From Podocnemis expansa (Eukaryota > Chordata > Testudines > Podocnemididae), in contig ML682125.1 of NCBI GenBank assembly GCA_007922195.1, positions 1,176,469 to 1,240,468 on the forward strand: DNA of 64,000 nt. Direction: 5' to 3'. The notes below the pieces were generated by a model. It was not told the DNA's origin, ran no database searches, and saw only the letters and a list, made by a program, of their open reading frames with translations. The position numbers were made by a program, and so were the translations under genes. Shown in pieces: positions 12,586 through 37,774 of the stretch; positions within the stretch are counted from its first letter, which is position 1, and each line of letters begins with the position of its first letter.

Positions 12586-14271
12586 TTCAGTTCTGTCTCA
12601 GTCCCCCAGAAATCAAGGCCAAATATCAGTCAGTCACTAGTACAAGCCACCCGATTCTGCCTGCACATCCCCACCTGAGCCCAGGGCTGTGCAGCCTGTC
12701 CTCTGGCCCAAGAAGGGACCTCAGTGTTTCACAACGCATGGCAAGTGTAACCTTAGGCCAGGATGGAGTTCAAGCTGGATGGCAGTGTGCCAGCTTCAGC
12801 TGGAAGCCAGAGGGGAGCAGCAGAGAGAAGGGGGCAAGAAGTTCAGGGAAGGGGGCAGAGGGATGTAGCAAGGGGAGAGGGGAGAAGGAGCAAAAGTGGT
12901 GCAGAGAAAGCAGGTATTGAAGTGACAGTGCCCTGCCTTGTTTTCTTCCATCTCCTCCTGGGTTTGAGGAAAAAGGCAGCCAGCAGCAGGCTGTGCTCTG
13001 CCTGGCATAGGAGCTGGCAGCATGATGGAAGGTACCAAACAAGGGAGCTGGAGAATCAGGTTGTGAAGCCAGGAGTCAGTCACCCAGTCTTGCGACCAGT
13101 CATTGGGCTTTCCCCAGTATCCAGCTCTCTTGCCCGACAACTAGAGCTGGACTGAGCTGGGCTGTGGGGAGGCCACCTGGTCGCTGCCCACACCCCGAGC
13201 CTGCCCTGGCTGTGTCAATGGGTGCAGGAACTATGGGTCTACGGCAGGATTATCTGAACCCAATGCGGCCTCTGGCCTTCCTTGGTGTTTGCCGTGCTCT
13301 GTCAGCTCCCCTGGCAGGCACAGCGCACAGCAGCTGGGGGCCAAGACTCCATGCAGCTTTAGTCATGGTGCAGCACCCCTCTGCCTGTTCCCTACTTCTC
13401 TGCTTGCAACCCTTCCGGTGGAGCACGGTGTTGGTGTCTGCTCTACCAGAACTGTAACTCTGTCCACGTTCCCAGTGTGGCAGTTCTCAAAGCTCTTTGC
13501 AGGTCAGCTAATCCTGGGTTATTAACTAATGTCCCAGCCCCTGAGCAACAGCATTGCCCCTGCTTTACAGAGGAAAAACTGAGGCCGGGATAGGGAGTGG
13601 CATGCCACAGGCCACACCTATCAGTGTGCATTGGGATCTGAATGCTAGGGTGGGGTCTAGCTCCCAGCCGACCCCTCTCCAGGAAACACTGCTGTTCTGA
13701 GGGTGATTGGCAGTCTGTCTGGAGCCCCATTGCCATCTGGGGCTCGTGAGGGGGGGCAGAGACTGTGTCTCCTTCTGCTGGCTCATGGGGAGAATTTCAT
13801 GGGTGCCTGGGAACAACACTGGGGTTCCTCTCTCCCTTGTTCATGGTGTGCCAACCGGGGATTCCGTCAGGGCAAATTGACCTACTTGGAGAGTCCAGCC
13901 GTAGATGTGTTTCATCTGGGGAAACAGCCCTCTTTGGCTTCCTGAGTCAGCTAAGAGGCTAGGGCTCAGTCAGGACTCCATCTGTAGAGGTTGAGCTGTG
14001 ATGGGACAGTCAGACCCTTGCCTGGCCTGAGAACATATGGAGGAAAAACACCCACTCCTTGTGCAGAGTCCCAGGGGGGAGAATGTCCTGTGCCTGGCTT
14101 GGCCGCTATAGAACAGGGCTGCTGGGATTAGCCGAGGCTGCCCTGTAGCTTTCCCTCCAATCCCTTCCCTGCCTCCCACTGTGGTCCCACTGGCACCCCA
14201 AAAAAGACACTGCTGTGGGGCAGGTCATTGTCCCCTCCCCTATCAGACACAGGGCTTCCCACGGTCCTCAC
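12586..14271. other. intergenic or intronic, nothing assigned
   Basis: Open frames here are short and lack family resemblance or consistent splice partners. If the exon at 14272 belongs to CCDC142, this stretch is intron of that gene. Confidence 0.35.
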
Positions 14272-14355
14272 CTCAAGGTGGGCCTTCCTGCGACTTCTCT
14301 CCACACTGCTCTCCTTGTCCATGGTGGATCAGCAATGACATCAGGTAACTTCCTG
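14272..14355 (-). CDS. candidate alternative first coding exon of CCDC142
   Basis: On the minus strand a CAG acceptor at about 14356 is followed by a short leader and an ATG at 14322 in the strong context CCACCATGG. The 17-codon open frame MDKESSVERSRRKAHLE ends exactly at a GAG|GTGAGG donor after 14272. It exits in phase 0. The CCDC142 exon beginning at 7441 enters in phase 0 and is open upstream of its own Met (VIEVDSIGLNTVLILIM). Joined, they would give a longer N terminus. The upstream acceptor implies a further non-coding exon, possibly in the CpG island at 16.4 kb. It might instead belong to an unknown gene. Confidence 0.4.
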
Positions 14356-14599
14356 CTGTTAAAGCCAGAGAGAAATAAGCTTAATGACAGCCATAATCAG
14401 CTCCTAATCCAGGCAGCCATGGAGAAGGGGTCAGTGCTTGGCTCAGGAGCTGCTCTCTGAGCACATCCACAGCAGCTGCCAACACTGAGGCAGTGTCAGA
14501 TCCTGCCTTGGTGCTGGGGAACGGCAAACTCACAGTAGCTTCTTGCCTGCAGTCATAATATCTCATAATTTGCCCACCCAGCAGAGCCAGATCTTCTGA

Positions 14600-14990
14600 T
14601 AAGCCAGTGAGGCACTGGCTCGGGGTGCCAGGGCTTAGGGGCAGTGCTTCAGTGCACGACACCCCGCTCTGGGCCGGCTTGTCCCACCTCCAGGACAAGG
14701 AACAGCCGGCCAAGGGGTGAAGCAGGCCAGCTGAGAGGCAGTGCTCTGCTCTCCCACCCCTCCCCTGGGCTGGCTGTTCCTCCCTAGGGGTGGGGATGGC
14801 CAGCCCAGAGGCAGGGTGGAAGAGCAGAGCCCAGCCCCTGGGCTGGCCCCTCCCACACCCAGGGTGGAGGCCAGCCCAGGGCAGAGTGGGCCAGCCTGTG
14901 GGGCGGACTCTGCTCTCTTGCCCTGCCTCTAAGCCAGTCCTCCCCACTCCATGGTGGGGGGGGGGCGGCACCAAAGCAAACTGGCTCATG
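14600..14990. repeat. GC-rich degenerate repeat
   Basis: Short units around gggctggcc and cagcccagg recur irregularly. Related sequence occurs inside the hAT-like element at 40794-41228, so this is probably a piece of that family without recognisable ends. Confidence 0.35.
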
Positions 14991-15114
14991 GTGCCACAGC
15001 CCCTTGAGCCAGCTCTGCCACCCAGCGTGTGATTGTAGGTTGCCCGATGTGTTATGGGAGGGCACTGGGCTCTGGGCTTGCCCATACCCTTACCCTCTGT
15101 AATGTTGATCACCC

Positions 15115-15520
15115 CATTGGACAATAAATGTATTGAAATTGGAGAGAGTACAGAAAAGTGCAATGAAAGTAAGTGTGGTAGAGAACAGTTTCTATATGAA
15201 GAGTGATTAAAAGACTGAGACTGTTTAGCTACTGTTTAGAGAGATGTCTAAAGAGGATATGCTAGAGGTCTATAAAGTCTTGACTGCTGTGGAATAGGAA
15301 ATATTATTTATCCTTTCACATAACACCATAGAATCAGGGGTCATCCAGTGAAATTAGTAGGCTTCAGGTTTAAAACGAATAAACTTAAGTATTTCTTCAC
15401 ACAATGAACAATCAACCTGTGGAAATCCTTGCCAAGGGATGCTGTTAAGGTCAAGACTATAAATGGGTTAAAAGAAAGAGCCAGAGAAGTTCACGCAGGA
15501 TAGGTCCGTCAGCAGCTGTT
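15115..15520 (+). mobile_element. LINE 3' fragment of a second, CR1/L3-like lineage
   Basis: The plus strand matches the known reptile repeat pattern (agaggtctataaagtcttgac, tttaaaacgaataaac, caacctgtggaaatccttgcc). It encodes a decayed late RT region with the usual cluster of a LINE C terminus (NLWK-like ending). It differs clearly from the CR1 copies at 8 kb and 40 kb. Stops break the frame. Confidence 0.55.
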
Positions 15521-15860
15521 AACCTGGGTTAGCAGGGATGCAAACTATGCCCTGAGTGTCCATGAGTCTCTGACTGCCAGAAGTGGGCAATGGGTGACGG
15601 GACAGATCCCTTGACTGTTGTCTTGCTCTGTGCACTCCTGCAGCTCCTGTCACTGGACTTGGAGCTGGTGGGTCTGACCCAGTCTGGCTGTTCTGATGCG
15701 CGTTGCCGCAGGGATCCGTGGCTCTGGTGGGTCACAGTGGCTGTGGGGCTGGGTGGTTGACAGCATCAGTGCCGCAGGCTGCTGGACAGCGCTTCTGTTG
15801 TTGTGAGGCCCAGCAGCGCACTGCCTCCTCTTTGTAGCTGGCTTGGGGTCCGCCAGGCCA

Positions 15861-16158
15861 AGGGTTACCAGATGTCAGGCAAAAGAAGGACATGTGCTCC
15901 TTTTTACTATCATGTCCTCCTTTCTACCTTCATGTCCTCCATCTGGTAGGCATTTTAAAATACATGACTTTGCCTGGCTTTTTACTTACAGGGGTTAAAG
16001 TATGCTAGAATGCTATGGAATACCTTATTTTTAGGGGAAAGTGTTCCAGGGCCCCCTAAAAATAGGAGACTATTACATTAATACTGCATTTTCTCCATGT
16101 GTCCTCCTTTTCGTACTCCCCTGTGCTCCTTTCCAGGCTTTGGTGTCTGGTAACCCTA
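15861..16158. mobile_element. short inverted-repeat DNA element with 9-bp target duplication
   Basis: The ends are inverted copies (agggttaccaga at the left, tctggtaaccct at the right) and the perfect 9-mer gccaggcca flanks the element at 15852-15860 and 16159-16167. The interior contains repeated tcctcctt motifs and no gene. A related internal segment recurs near 58430-58530. Confidence 0.75.
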
Positions 16159-16362
16159 GCCAGGCCACAACAAAGGTGGTCCTCCCAGCAACAGCAGATC
16201 TGTGCTCCTGAGTAGCTTCCCCAGGACTTGAACTTAGGGGTGCTCACTAAACTGGTATAACACTGTTACTAGCAGACAGCTGGGGGGTGTTGGGAAAATC
16301 CCTGAGGCCCCTAACCAAGGTGCGGGAGCCAAGGGGTCAAAGTGCTCTCCGCGCCCTTTAGA

Positions 16363-16480
16363 AAGATGGCGGCCTGAGGGCTCTCCATTCCCCTAGCAAA
16401 GATGGCGGCTACAGCGCGCTCGTGCCCCTAATAAAGATGGCGGCCTGAGGGTTCGACGTTCCCCCAACGAAGATGGCGGC
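16363..16480 (+). promoter_or_regulatory. tandem array of four YY1 motifs at the TTC31 promoter
   Basis: The 11-mer AAGATGGCGGC starts at 16363, 16399, 16434 and 16470, always in the same orientation and 35-36 bases apart, inside imperfect repeats containing ctgaggg and cccct. This is the YY1 consensus as found around transcription starts. The array opens the CpG island of TTC31 and lies about 300 bases before the proposed start codon. Confidence 0.8.
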
Positions 16481-16782
16481 GCCAGGCGACGGTTTCCGTC
16501 CCGGCGCGGCGCAGAGGCTTGTGGGAGCGGCTGTCCCCGGGCCCGCGCCGAATGGGGGCGGAGCCGGCGCGGCCCGCTCGCTTCCGGTTCTGCGCGTTGG
16601 CGGCTGGCGGCGGCGGCGGCGGCCCCCGCCTGGGCGACCCGATGCCGGAGGTAGGTCGGTGCCTGCCCCGGCCCCTGCCCCGGCCCCTGCCGGGGGGCCG
16701 CTCCCCGGCTGCGCTGTGAGCCGGGCGGCGGGTGAGCAGCTGTGGTTCCCTCCCCAGGGGCTCCGCCGTAGAGGAGCCGGCG
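16481..16782 (+). promoter_or_regulatory. TTC31 first exon and 5' leader in CpG island, with upstream ATGs
   Basis: An untranslated exon probably ends at 16650 (GTAGGT donor); the next begins at 16758 after TCCCCAG. Upstream ATGs occur at 16473, 16552 and 16642. The 16473 frame closes after the splice near 16771, before the main start. The frame containing 16552 and 16642 runs on past 16783 in another phase and ends in the exon at 18118. They could lower translation of the main frame. The exact transcription start cannot be read from sequence. Confidence 0.55.
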
Positions 16783-30380
<13,598 letters not shown>

Positions 30381-31660
30381 ACTCCTGCCCTGGCCCCATC
30401 GTTGCAGGGGCCTGAGGGAAATGGCTGCCCCCACACTGATAGCTGGGTCCTGACTTGCTAGGCTGCTCCCTGAGCACACGGGTGACTGGATGGCTGTGGT
30501 GCTGGGCTTTCTTCAGGCCCCTCTAGCCTCTGTCTGTCACATTCCCGTGACCCAGCACCTGCCAGGGAACCTCATCCCAGGGGTAGGGCTGTGTGGATTG
30601 GGACCCTGGCTGGCTGTGCTTTGACTGTCCCTTCCCAGGAAGGAGCTGTGCAAGCTGAGCCTCTTGGTGGGGAGAGAATCAAGTGTGGGGCCTCTCTGGG
30701 CAGGGAGGGCTGGAAATCAGGGCCCTTTCTGTGGTGGGGGGATGAGGGGGGACGCGGAACAGTGTGCAGGGCTGAGGGCCCACTTCAGGAGCTCTGGAGC
30801 CTGCTGCTCTCCCATTTGCCGTAATAGCGAGTGAGGCCTCTGGGACTTTGACGCCCAGCAGCCAATGGCGTCATGCTGTTGGAGGGCGGGGGGTAGTGGG
30901 GCATGGTGGAAGTTGTAGTCCCCACCTCATGCTGCTCTACCAGAGATACCTTATGCCAAAAATTGGTCCCCGGGCAGGCTCTGTCCTCAGCCCCACTCTC
31001 TCAGCCAATCAGAGTGCAGCCCCGATGGGTTACTCCGTCCGATTGGCAAGGGCCTGCCCCTGCTGTGCTGTGGGGGGCTGACTGGGTGGAGAGCGTGGTC
31101 CCCTTGCACAGAGTCGCCTCTGACTCCACATACTCAGGCTTTTAATGTCCTACCTTTGCTGTGTTTTTATGGACTCCCCCTGTCCTCAGGGTTAACCTGC
31201 ACCCTACCAGCCCCTTACTCCCCTGCCCCCAGTCTCCAGGCCAAGCTGGCCAGCCCCAGGGGTCCCCACTGCCCTGGTGCCCCCAGGACCCTGGGCTTTG
31301 TGTGGCAGCAGAGACATCATTCCCCCATACTGGCTCCACTCTTTTGTTCTGGCCCAGGGCCTTTCTGCTCCCTGCTCCCACCGCGGTGGGGTCTTACCCT
31401 GCTGATCACAGATCTGCTGGCAGGGGATGAGGATGGACGTTAACCTCCTTTGCCTATGGCCCTGAGCCTGCCCAGGGAGTGTGCTTTGGAAGTGGGCCTT
31501 GCTCCTGGCTATGGGGAGGGATGCTGCTGTCCCCAGGGCTTCACAGAGTGGAGTCTCCCTGGGCATCCCCAGGCTTGCAGTGGCTTTGGCACTTGGTTTG
31601 GGGGATTTGTACCTGCCTGGGATTTACATATTGTTCTTAATAAAACTCATTGCAGAGCCG
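30381..31660 (+). other. TTC31: TTC31 3' untranslated region with poly(A) signal
   Basis: The canonical AATAAA lies at 31639-31644, about 1.26 kb after the TAG stop, with a GT/T-rich stretch downstream near 31665-31680. No other exon was seen in between. CCAAT-type and GC-box-like motifs occur at about 30860-31055. Confidence 0.7.
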
Positions 31661-31884
31661 CCACCTTCTTTCCTTCTGCCCACCTCCACCCCCACGGGTC
31701 CCAGTACTGCAGAAGGCATGCCCCTCTGCCAGAGGCGGTGGCCCAGCCTTGGGGTTTCTACTAGCTGGTGGTGCTGCACTCTGTGGCCTGCACGGCATTG
31801 CCACACATGGTCCTGTGCCACCTTGTGCAGCACAAGCTCTGGCCCCCTTCACCTGCTGTCTCCAGCCCCCATGTGCTGAAGCCC

Positions 31885-31970
31885 ATAGACTCATTGAGGT
31901 GAAAGAATCTCAGGAAGTCATCTTGTCCAGCCCTGCTCAAAGCAGGACCAACCTGCTCTCGGGGCTGGAC
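31885..31970 (-). mobile_element. short CR1-like 3'-end fragment
   Basis: The stretch catagactcattgagg followed by aagtcatcttgtccagcc and ctgctcaaagcagga is the typical CR1 3' region, strongly diverged. Confidence 0.5.
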
Positions 31971-32869
31971 CCCAAGGAGGGGCCCTGATCCTGGTTGTGG
32001 GGCATGCCTGGGTGCGTCTCCCAGACCTTGGGCCAAGGTTCCTCTGGGTAGAATGAATCTGGGCTTCCAGCAGTAAGCGAGTATGGTGGCATCATGGTGC
32101 TTCCTCTCCTTCCACTCGCCCGCCCTACTATGTTAAAGTGAGAAAGGACAAATCTAATAGCAGTGGGTGGTGTTGCTCCAGGAGTGTCTCTGCACCCTTT
32201 GTAGTGTTACTCCAGTGCCTGCCTGTGTGCTCTGCCTTCTTCCAGACACTGTGAGGACTGGGGCCCAGTTCTGACCCCAGAGCTCCAGTGCTGTTAGCAC
32301 TGTTTAACCCTTCTAGTGCCAGGCCCTACCCCCAAGAGGAGGTGTTTCTGCCACCCTGTCTGTTGTGAGGATGAGGGTGTGGAACCCAAGAATCTTGCTG
32401 CCGGAAGCTGTTGCTCCATGAATGGGCCCCTTGACCTAGGCACCTCCCATCTCTTGTGCCCTGGGCACTGGTGGGCATAGCTCTTGGCTAGGTGTAGAGC
32501 ACACTACACCAGGCAGTGTTTGTCTTCCCACTTAGCATAGGAGATGGAGCAGCTGCCACGTTGTCAAGAGTTGCCATTGCTGTGATAGGCAACAACTTGC
32601 TGCTGGAGGGACCTGGTCCAATGGCCTGGATCACCCAGGTTGCATCCAAGAGGAGTGGCCACAAATGGCTTGACTGTCCCTGTGGATAACAGGTGTTTTC
32701 AGGCATTGCTGCTGGCTTGGAACAGGACGTGCAGCAAACAGGTAAGGGTAGCAGCCAGAGAATCCTACGGGCTGTGTGGGGTGGGGGACAGGTCTAAAAC
32801 CTTAATCCTGAGTGAAGCCAATCGCCCTGAGACTTCAGGGGTGCTGTGCCCCTCCTCAGCATCACTCCT
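31971..32869. other. intergenic, nothing assigned
   Basis: No gene-like frame with splice support and no recognised repeat. Confidence 0.35.
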
Positions 32870-33910
32870 ACTGGCAGCGCTCCTTCTGATACAGCCCAAT
32901 AGGCCATTGACCTTTTTGGCAACAAGGTCACACTGTTGTCTCATATGCAGTTTCCCATCCACCATAACCCCCAGGTCCTTTTCTACAGTACTGCTGCTTA
33001 GCTGGTCACTCCTCAGCCTGTAGAAGTACATGGGATTTTTCTGTCTTAAGTGCAGTAATTTGCACTTCTCGTTGTTGAACCTCACGAGATTTCATTTGGC
33101 CCAAAACTACGATTTGTCTAGGTCTCCCTGAATCCTATCCCTGTTCTCCAGCGTATCTACCATTTCTCCCAGGTTGGTGTCATCTGCAAACTTACTGAGT
33201 GTGCAGTCTGTCCCTTCACCCAGGACCAACCCCTGGGGCAATCCACTTGTTAACCGATTGCCAACTAGACTGAGCCATTGATCCATACCTGCTGAGCCTG
33301 ACGATTTAACTAGCTTTCTGTCCACCTTACAGTCCACTCATCCAAACCGTACTTTCTTAACATACTGACAAGAATGCTGTGGGAGACCACATCAATGGCT
33401 TTGCTAAATTTGAGGTATGTCATGTTGACGGCTATTCCCATGTCGACAAAGCCAGTCATCTCATCATAGAAGTCAATCAGGTCAGTCAGGCACAATTTGC
33501 CCTTGCTGAATCCATGCTGACAGTTCCTGATCACTCTGTTTTTCCACCAAGTGCTTTAGAATGGATTCATTGAGCATCTGCTCCATGATTTTCCATGGAC
33601 TGAGGTGAGGCTGGTTGGTCTGTAGTTCCCCAGATCCTCCTTTTTCTCTTGTACTTTATTAATTAAATCCTATAGTAGCTTTTCTGTGATTTAGCCCAGG
33701 ATTCATGTCAGGCTAACTACAACCTATTGTTACCCAGGTCATCTCATCTCTTCATGCTTCTTTCTAAATACAAAACAAATAGTTATTGAACACTTCGGCC
33801 TTTCCTCCAGTCTTATGGCAATTTTATCATTTTTATCTAGTGATGGGCCTCTACCAGTGCTAGGATTTCTCTTGTTCCTAACATGCTTTAAAAGTGTATT
33901 GCCCTCAGCC
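32870..33910 (-). mobile_element. CR1 LINE fragment, internal RT region
   Basis: Minus-strand frames give RT pieces in order, including [16 protein letters not shown] and EKDLGVMVDGKL, broken by several stops and at least two shifts. Small deletions remove part of the segment just before the FADD box. The 3' terminal end is absent, so the copy is truncated on both sides. Confidence 0.85.
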
Positions 33911-33913
33911 AAG

Positions 33914-34140
33914 ATCCAAAGGGACAGGTGTGTTAGTCTAGTTCAGTAAAACAAAAAAGGAGTTGTGTGACACCTAAAGACTAACAAATATTTATTGCAT
34001 GAGGTTTTGTGGGCGAAAATCCCACTTTGTCAGATGCTTTGAAGATGGGGGAACTTACAGAATGGAAGGAAATAAATGCAGGGAGGTGTAAGTCATGGAA
34101 ACAGGTTACACTGTAACAGCACACTAACTGTTTTTGATTT
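33914..34140 (+). repeat. one arm of the fold-back element
   Basis: It begins tccaaagggacaggtgtgtta, continues through aagactaacaaatatttattg and ends near the internal part (gatttgctgt). It is the same arm as 41403-41600, so only half of the inverted structure remains. Confidence 0.65.
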
Positions 34141-34525
34141 GCTGTGAGGCCTTGAGGCTGCTGAGCAACTCATGTTCACTGTGCAGGCCTTGCGCCCCCC
34201 CCCCCCCCCAGTCCCGATCCTGTCACCCTGCTTTCCTGGGAAACCGCCCCCCACACTCTTACCCAGTTCCTGGGGTGGTGCTGCTGACCCATGGCTTCTC
34301 TGGCCAGAGAAACACTGATGGAGCATGCTCTGCCAGAGCTTCTCTGGGTGGGAGTTTTCATAACTCCCAGCTCCAGAGAAGCTCTCAGCCAGCCAGAAGA
34401 CAGTCTTCTAGCCAGGTAGGGACTCTGGCTGCCAGCTTTGTGCAGCCGGCAGCATCCCCTGCGTGGGGCAGTGGCAGGGGCGCAGCTGCACAGTTTACAG
34501 GGAACATTTACAGGGAACACTGCAG
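34140..34525. mobile_element. hAT-like element copy, related to 48657-49091
   Basis: Shared segments with the 48.7-kb element include gagcaactcatgttcactg, the gggagttttcataactcccag palindrome, and the end acagggaacactg. It contains a run of about 15 C near 34195. The left end is missing and the right end is duplicated. Confidence 0.5.
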
Positions 34526-37500
34526 CCCCTTTTCTACTGTGGGCTAATGATCAACAAAACCAAACCCTTCACCTTCACACCAGATCTGCAGCCAACAGGT
34601 CACCCTCAGCGTTTCCTGCCTTCTCTCAGGAGGGTCTCCAGGAGCTCGCTTGGACTTGCTTTTGCTTCCACTCCACTCTGTTCCCTGTCATTGTCTGTAA
34701 TCCCTGCAGCTGCTTGTGATGCCAACAGATGCATTATCTCCAGTGGAGAGCTCCGAGATGACTTCATTCTCTCAATTCCCACCCACTCTCATCATCACAG
34801 CTCCTGTTTTCACTCTGGAAACTGCTTCGTTCTGGTGGTCCTGGCTGCATTCTTCATGCACCTTTCCTAACGTGAAGGGGCTGGTGCTGGCTGCTTCCCT
34901 GGGTGGGAAGAGGAAAGAAGCACTTGTGTAACTACTTGCCTTATGTTGTAAGGGCCTGTTAGCTCTTTTTCCTGGAGCTTTCTCTCCCTTTCTCCCCAGA
35001 GCCAGGTTCTTTACTAGCTGGCTCACGGAATTTGATACTTCTGCCCAGGTTCAGTGCCTTCTGTTCTGCCCTCTTGGTCACAAGTGGTCAGGCCACATCC
35101 GTGGTCTCTTCTCTCCCATGTTTTTACCACTGATCCTCCCCCTGGTGCTGTCTGAAATTGCTGGGTTTGGTTTTCCAAGCAGTCAGAAACTGGCTTGTGC
35201 CTCCAGGCTGTGTATCGTCTCAAGTCTGGCCACCTTTTTGCACTTTGTGCACCACAAACCTTTTGCCATCTGCCTAAGAGGAAACCAGGGCAGCTTACAA
35301 CAGAAATTTCCTTCCCCATCACCCTGAAGGGTGAGTCGCAGCGCAGGCCGACAGGCTTTAGTGGGGCCCTCAAACTAGCAGTGTGCATGTGGCAGCTCAG
35401 GCCAGTCTTCTGAGTCTGCGAATCATGCTTCTCAGAGGCAGGGTAGAGCTGCTGGGGCTGGGAGATTGTCAGCTGAACTCTCCCAAATCACCGGAAATCC
35501 TTTTCTCTCTCTGGGCTTCATGCTATCCGTGGCTGACAGTGGGCCCCCAGCTGTGCCTAGTGGAGGTAAATGGATTGGGCTGTGTCCCCCAGGTGTGGTG
35601 CTGGGGGCTCAGAGACTGGCCTGGGCCTGTGGCAAGCTGGATTCAGTTCCTGGCTGTGAGTGTCCATGTGTCTGTCCCAGGGTGCAGTGTGCTGCTGCTG
35701 CTGCCCTGCTTGTGCTTGGCCTGAGAAACCACCCTGATGGGGCCTCAAAGAGAGGCTCACACCTGGCACTGAGCAGGTGGCTCTGGCTCAGTCCTGCTGT
35801 TTGTCTGAGCAGTGAAAAGAATCAGGAATGGGAACGCAGCCCCTTTCACCGCCACCACCCCCCCATGCAGGATTGTGCTCTGCCTGCAGTCAAGGCCCCT
35901 GGCTGGGCCCACAGTGCCAGCCACCAGACCCTCAGGAAGGCCCAACTGGCTCTGCCCACTGCTGAGCTCCAGGCCCCACAAGCAGGCGTGGCCCACTGCA
36001 CTCAGGCTGCGTGTGGGGGGGGGGGAGAGATGGAGGCCCTGTATTGTGATAAGTGGTGGGCCCATCATTGAGGGTGGGTTGAGCTCTCTGTGCTGGCTGG
36101 GGCAGGTGGGGGTGAAGAGATATGGGTCCTATCCTGTGTATGGTGGGGGGTCAGAGGGTCTTGCAAGCACACTGATTGCTGTCATCACCATGGCCCCCCA
36201 GTTGCATTGCAGGGTACAGGTTATTTGCCCAGTACCCCCCCACCCCCAGAGTACCAAGCTCAACGCCACTCCTGTCGCAGCTAGGATCGCTTGTTGCTGT
36301 GACAACATCTAGGGATGCAGCTCTTATTCACAATCATTCCAGGCAGCTCCTGCTCTTGTGTCTCTGTCTCACCATCCCTATCTCTCTCTCCTGCCCAGGT
36401 GTGTGCCTGCCTCCAGCTCCAGGGCTCTGCTCCCCACCCCGTGTTCTCCCTTCTTTCTCCCCACATAGCCAGGGCTTCCTCCCCCAGATGGGATCCCTAC
36501 TGAGTCGGTGCCAGCCAGGTGGCTATAATAGCTCCACTGTGTCCATGCCATACCCCAGTGATACAGGCCCCTCGCTTATGGCAGCCTGGATACCTGCATT
36601 CCCATTACCAAGGATCATGGCCAGTCTGGTTTGAAGCATTCCCAACAATGGGGCCCTGCTGGCACCCTTTCCTGAGGGGAGGTTGGCTCCCCAGCCAGCA
36701 TCATTGATGGGCAAGGTCCTGCGAGCCAGTGCAGCAGGGCGGGAATCCCCCAGGCAGGGAGGTGATTCCGAGTTTGGATGTGTCAGTGAATGCTCCTCCA
36801 GCTGGCCCTTTGTTATCTGCCTGGTCAGGGCTGGCAGGGGCAGGCCTGGGAGGTGCTAGTTCATATCTCTTGGCCATGACAGGAGGGGGAAAACCAAGCA
36901 TGGACAGAGAGCCAGGACAGGCCCAGAGCACAGAACTGTTTCCAGGATTTGGGGGGGATCGGGGGTTCACCTGGGCTCCCACTGCCAGCTGTGTTGAGAT
37001 CATTGCTCAGACCCTGTCCTGCAGCCTCTGCTTATCCCGGTGTGTGAGTGACCAGGCATTACCCCTTTGAATGCTGAGGTCTACAGAGGAAAGCCTGGAG
37101 GTTCTCACAACCTCCCTGGCCATTTGTACTTTGTTTCTCTCCTTTATTTTCCTCTTCCTTATCCCATGGTGGGATCTAGTGTCAGCAACTCTTAGTGGTC
37201 AAAAATCAGGAACCAGGTCTGGCATTAGCTTATAAGCTGTGTGTTTCTGGCCATACCAAATGTGGGTTGAGTCTTTGCTTTCTGGCTTTGGAGCCTGCCA
37301 GCTGCACCCAAGTCACTTTTTCAAGCCTTTGTCCCCAACTAGGATACTTAGAAACCAAGGTATTCGTAAAATCACCTGCATCCCAGGATGGGGTTTGAGG
37401 GAAAAAACCACATTAAAATCAGAGGAGCTGGCAATTCTACCTGACGTCTTCTGTGGCTGGTCTTAGTTTCTCCCATGCTTTGGGGTCTCTGAGCAAAAGC

Positions 37501-37774
37501 CCTTTCTGTGTAGATCGTGCACCTTGCCCTTACGAAGATGCATGCATTGACCATGCAAATGGCTTAGTTAAGTCAGCATGCTTCAAAGGCTGAAGAGCAG
37601 CATAAGCTGCTCAGATACTGGTACCTGTCTGGTTGCCCAAAACCAGACACTGACATCTTCCTGCCCTCAGGGCTTTTTGGCCATCAGTAGAGGTGGAGTT
37701 AATTTCACCCAGTACTTTGCCTGTGTTGGCAGTTCTGTGGCTCCATTGGACATTGTGCAGTGGGTACTTAAGCT
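34526..37774. other. intergenic, no gene recognised
   Basis: Several open frames exceed 100 codons on both strands, but they overlap each other, share no family features and lack coherent splice chains, as expected in GC-rich DNA. No promoter or poly(A) arrangement was seen. Confidence 0.4.

Noticed and set aside
35466..36071. 201-codon plus-strand frame in the 34.5-37.8 kb interval
   Set aside because: Overlapping frames on both strands are equally long, composition is generic, and no domain or splice partner was found.
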